Of a stretch of DNA of 64,000 nucleotides, positions 62,937 through 64,000 are shown in pieces (position 1 is the first letter of the stretch; each line of letters starts with the position of its first letter). The notes below the pieces were generated by a model. It was not told the origin of the DNA. It did no database searches and worked only from the letters and a program-made list of their open reading frames with translations. This DNA is from Alligator mississippiensis (Eukaryota > Chordata > Crocodylia > Alligatoridae), in the NCBI RefSeq assembly GCF_030867095.1, contig NC_081824.1, forward strand, positions 344,714,203 to 344,778,202, given 5' to 3'. The position numbers and the translations under genes are program-made.

Positions 62937-64000
62937 CTGTTGGACAGTGAAAAATGGAAAACAAAACAAAACAAAAAAACATAAAAACAAAGTCAACATA
63001 ATAAAGTAAGAATTCTGTTATGTGAATGCAATTAACCCTCTTTAATGAGAAACGTTAAGAGGTCAAATAAAGCCTGTGGGAAGTGGTCAAACCTTCTGAA
63101 CAAAACAAAGCAGAATTATTTAAGGGAGGCAAGTGTAATTGCTAAAAATCGACAACAGAAGTTCTTAAAGGCATAATAAGTATTAAGAATTTATGTAAAT
63201 AGCTGAAATAAGATATGTAGAAGTATATGGTGGAGGGAAAGAGAAGCTGGTGATATAGTCATCACTCCCCCTTTTTTATCCTTGGTCTACATAGCAGAGG
63301 CAATGGGGGTGAAATAGGGTATGAAGGGTTGTGATCAACAGAGACTGTGGGTGAGAGGGCACAGGGATGCGAGGGAGTGCAGTGAAATTTAGGGAGGCAG
63401 GAGAGGACTCGATGCATTATAAGGGGGATGGTGAAGAGTCAAGGGAACTGATGTCTGTGTGCAGGGTCCAGTGGGTTCATGACGGCAACATAGAAATTAA
63501 TAGGGCTCAAGGCAGGGATGAAGATATCTAATGGGGCTTAGAAAACAATGTGGTGGGATATGTGGATAATAATAATAATAGGAGATAATAATAATAATAG
63601 AAGATAGTGGGAGGGATTTGAAGGGACAAGGGCAATGAATAAAGGACAACGAGGGGCAGTTTGGGGCTATGGTGCAATATCTGGGAGACCCACATGTTGG
63701 GGTGCAGGGAGCAGTTTTGTTTATGGCTAGTCTGGGGACTAACAGTTATACTTCCGTGGCACCAGGTGCCTGTTCACACTGGAGCTGGCAATCAGCACCC
63801 CTATTCTGACCACCACTCAAGCTATATTTGGTTTTACTTGGTTTTTAAACTGAATTATATAGCCCTACGCCCCCAACATATTAGTAACACTTCTAGGCTC
63901 TTTTTAATTGGAGAAAAAATGTGCACTACATTATGTGATGCCACACCACACGATTTGTATCCCTCCTTTCAAAATCTGTGATCTACCCATGGGCATATAT
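62937..64000. other. RNF149 intron at the right edge: no exon seen
   Basis: I found no PA-domain coding text on the minus strand here. Only the AAT microsatellite at 63566-63601 stands out. The upstream RNF149 exon must lie past 64000. Confidence 0.5.
63566..63601. repeat. AAT microsatellite
   Basis: Two short ATA/AAT trinucleotide runs are separated by GGAG. Confidence 0.85.

Overview
This is vertebrate nuclear DNA, most likely from a crocodilian; a turtle or other archosaur is less likely. The evidence is split genes with GT-AG introns, a CpG-rich promoter, many CR1 LINE 3' ends on both strands (some still ending in the CR1-type 8-bp TCTATGAA-like tail), and many short hAT-type MITEs. No prokaryotic genes, operons, CRISPR arrays or phage modules are present. 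The species cannot be fixed from sequence alone.

Two protein-coding genes are arranged tail to tail, the order I recall from human 2q11.2. CNOT11 (+) is complete, with seven coding exons from 18076 to 37677 that join in frame to 480 codons plus stop. It encodes subunit 11 of the CCR4-NOT deadenylase. RNF149 (-) enters from the right edge; six coding exons lie between 62936 and about 41942, and the exon or exons for the signal peptide and most of the PA domain lie beyond 64 kb. It encodes a single-pass membrane RING-H2 E3 ligase. A box C/D snoRNA matching SNORD89 (43154-43267, -) sits in the last RNF149 intron.

Layout: 1-17.3 kb is intergenic and filled with decayed repeats (CR1, Ty3/Gypsy, hAT MITEs, a GC-rich TIR element). 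17.3-18.5 kb is the CNOT11 promoter, 5' leader and exon 1, preceded by an unusual array of eight CCAAT boxes. 18.5-37.8 kb is the rest of CNOT11, with an intron 1 minisatellite, an inverted CR1 pair in intron 2, a DIRS-like remnant in intron 3 and MITEs in introns 2, 5 and 6. 37.8-41.9 kb is the convergent intergenic spacer and probable RNF149 3' UTR. 41.9-64 kb is RNF149, again rich in MITEs, CR1 and a 1.1-kb GC-rich foldback element.

I did not find a new multi-gene system. The items most worth a second look are the CCAAT array, the SNORD89 gene and in-frame tandem acceptors at the RNF149 3' end, a possible intronic polyadenylation route in CNOT11 intron 1, inverted repeats that could pair across exons, a 480-bp duplicated block flanking the first RING exon, and a set of TIR elements with GC-rich cores.
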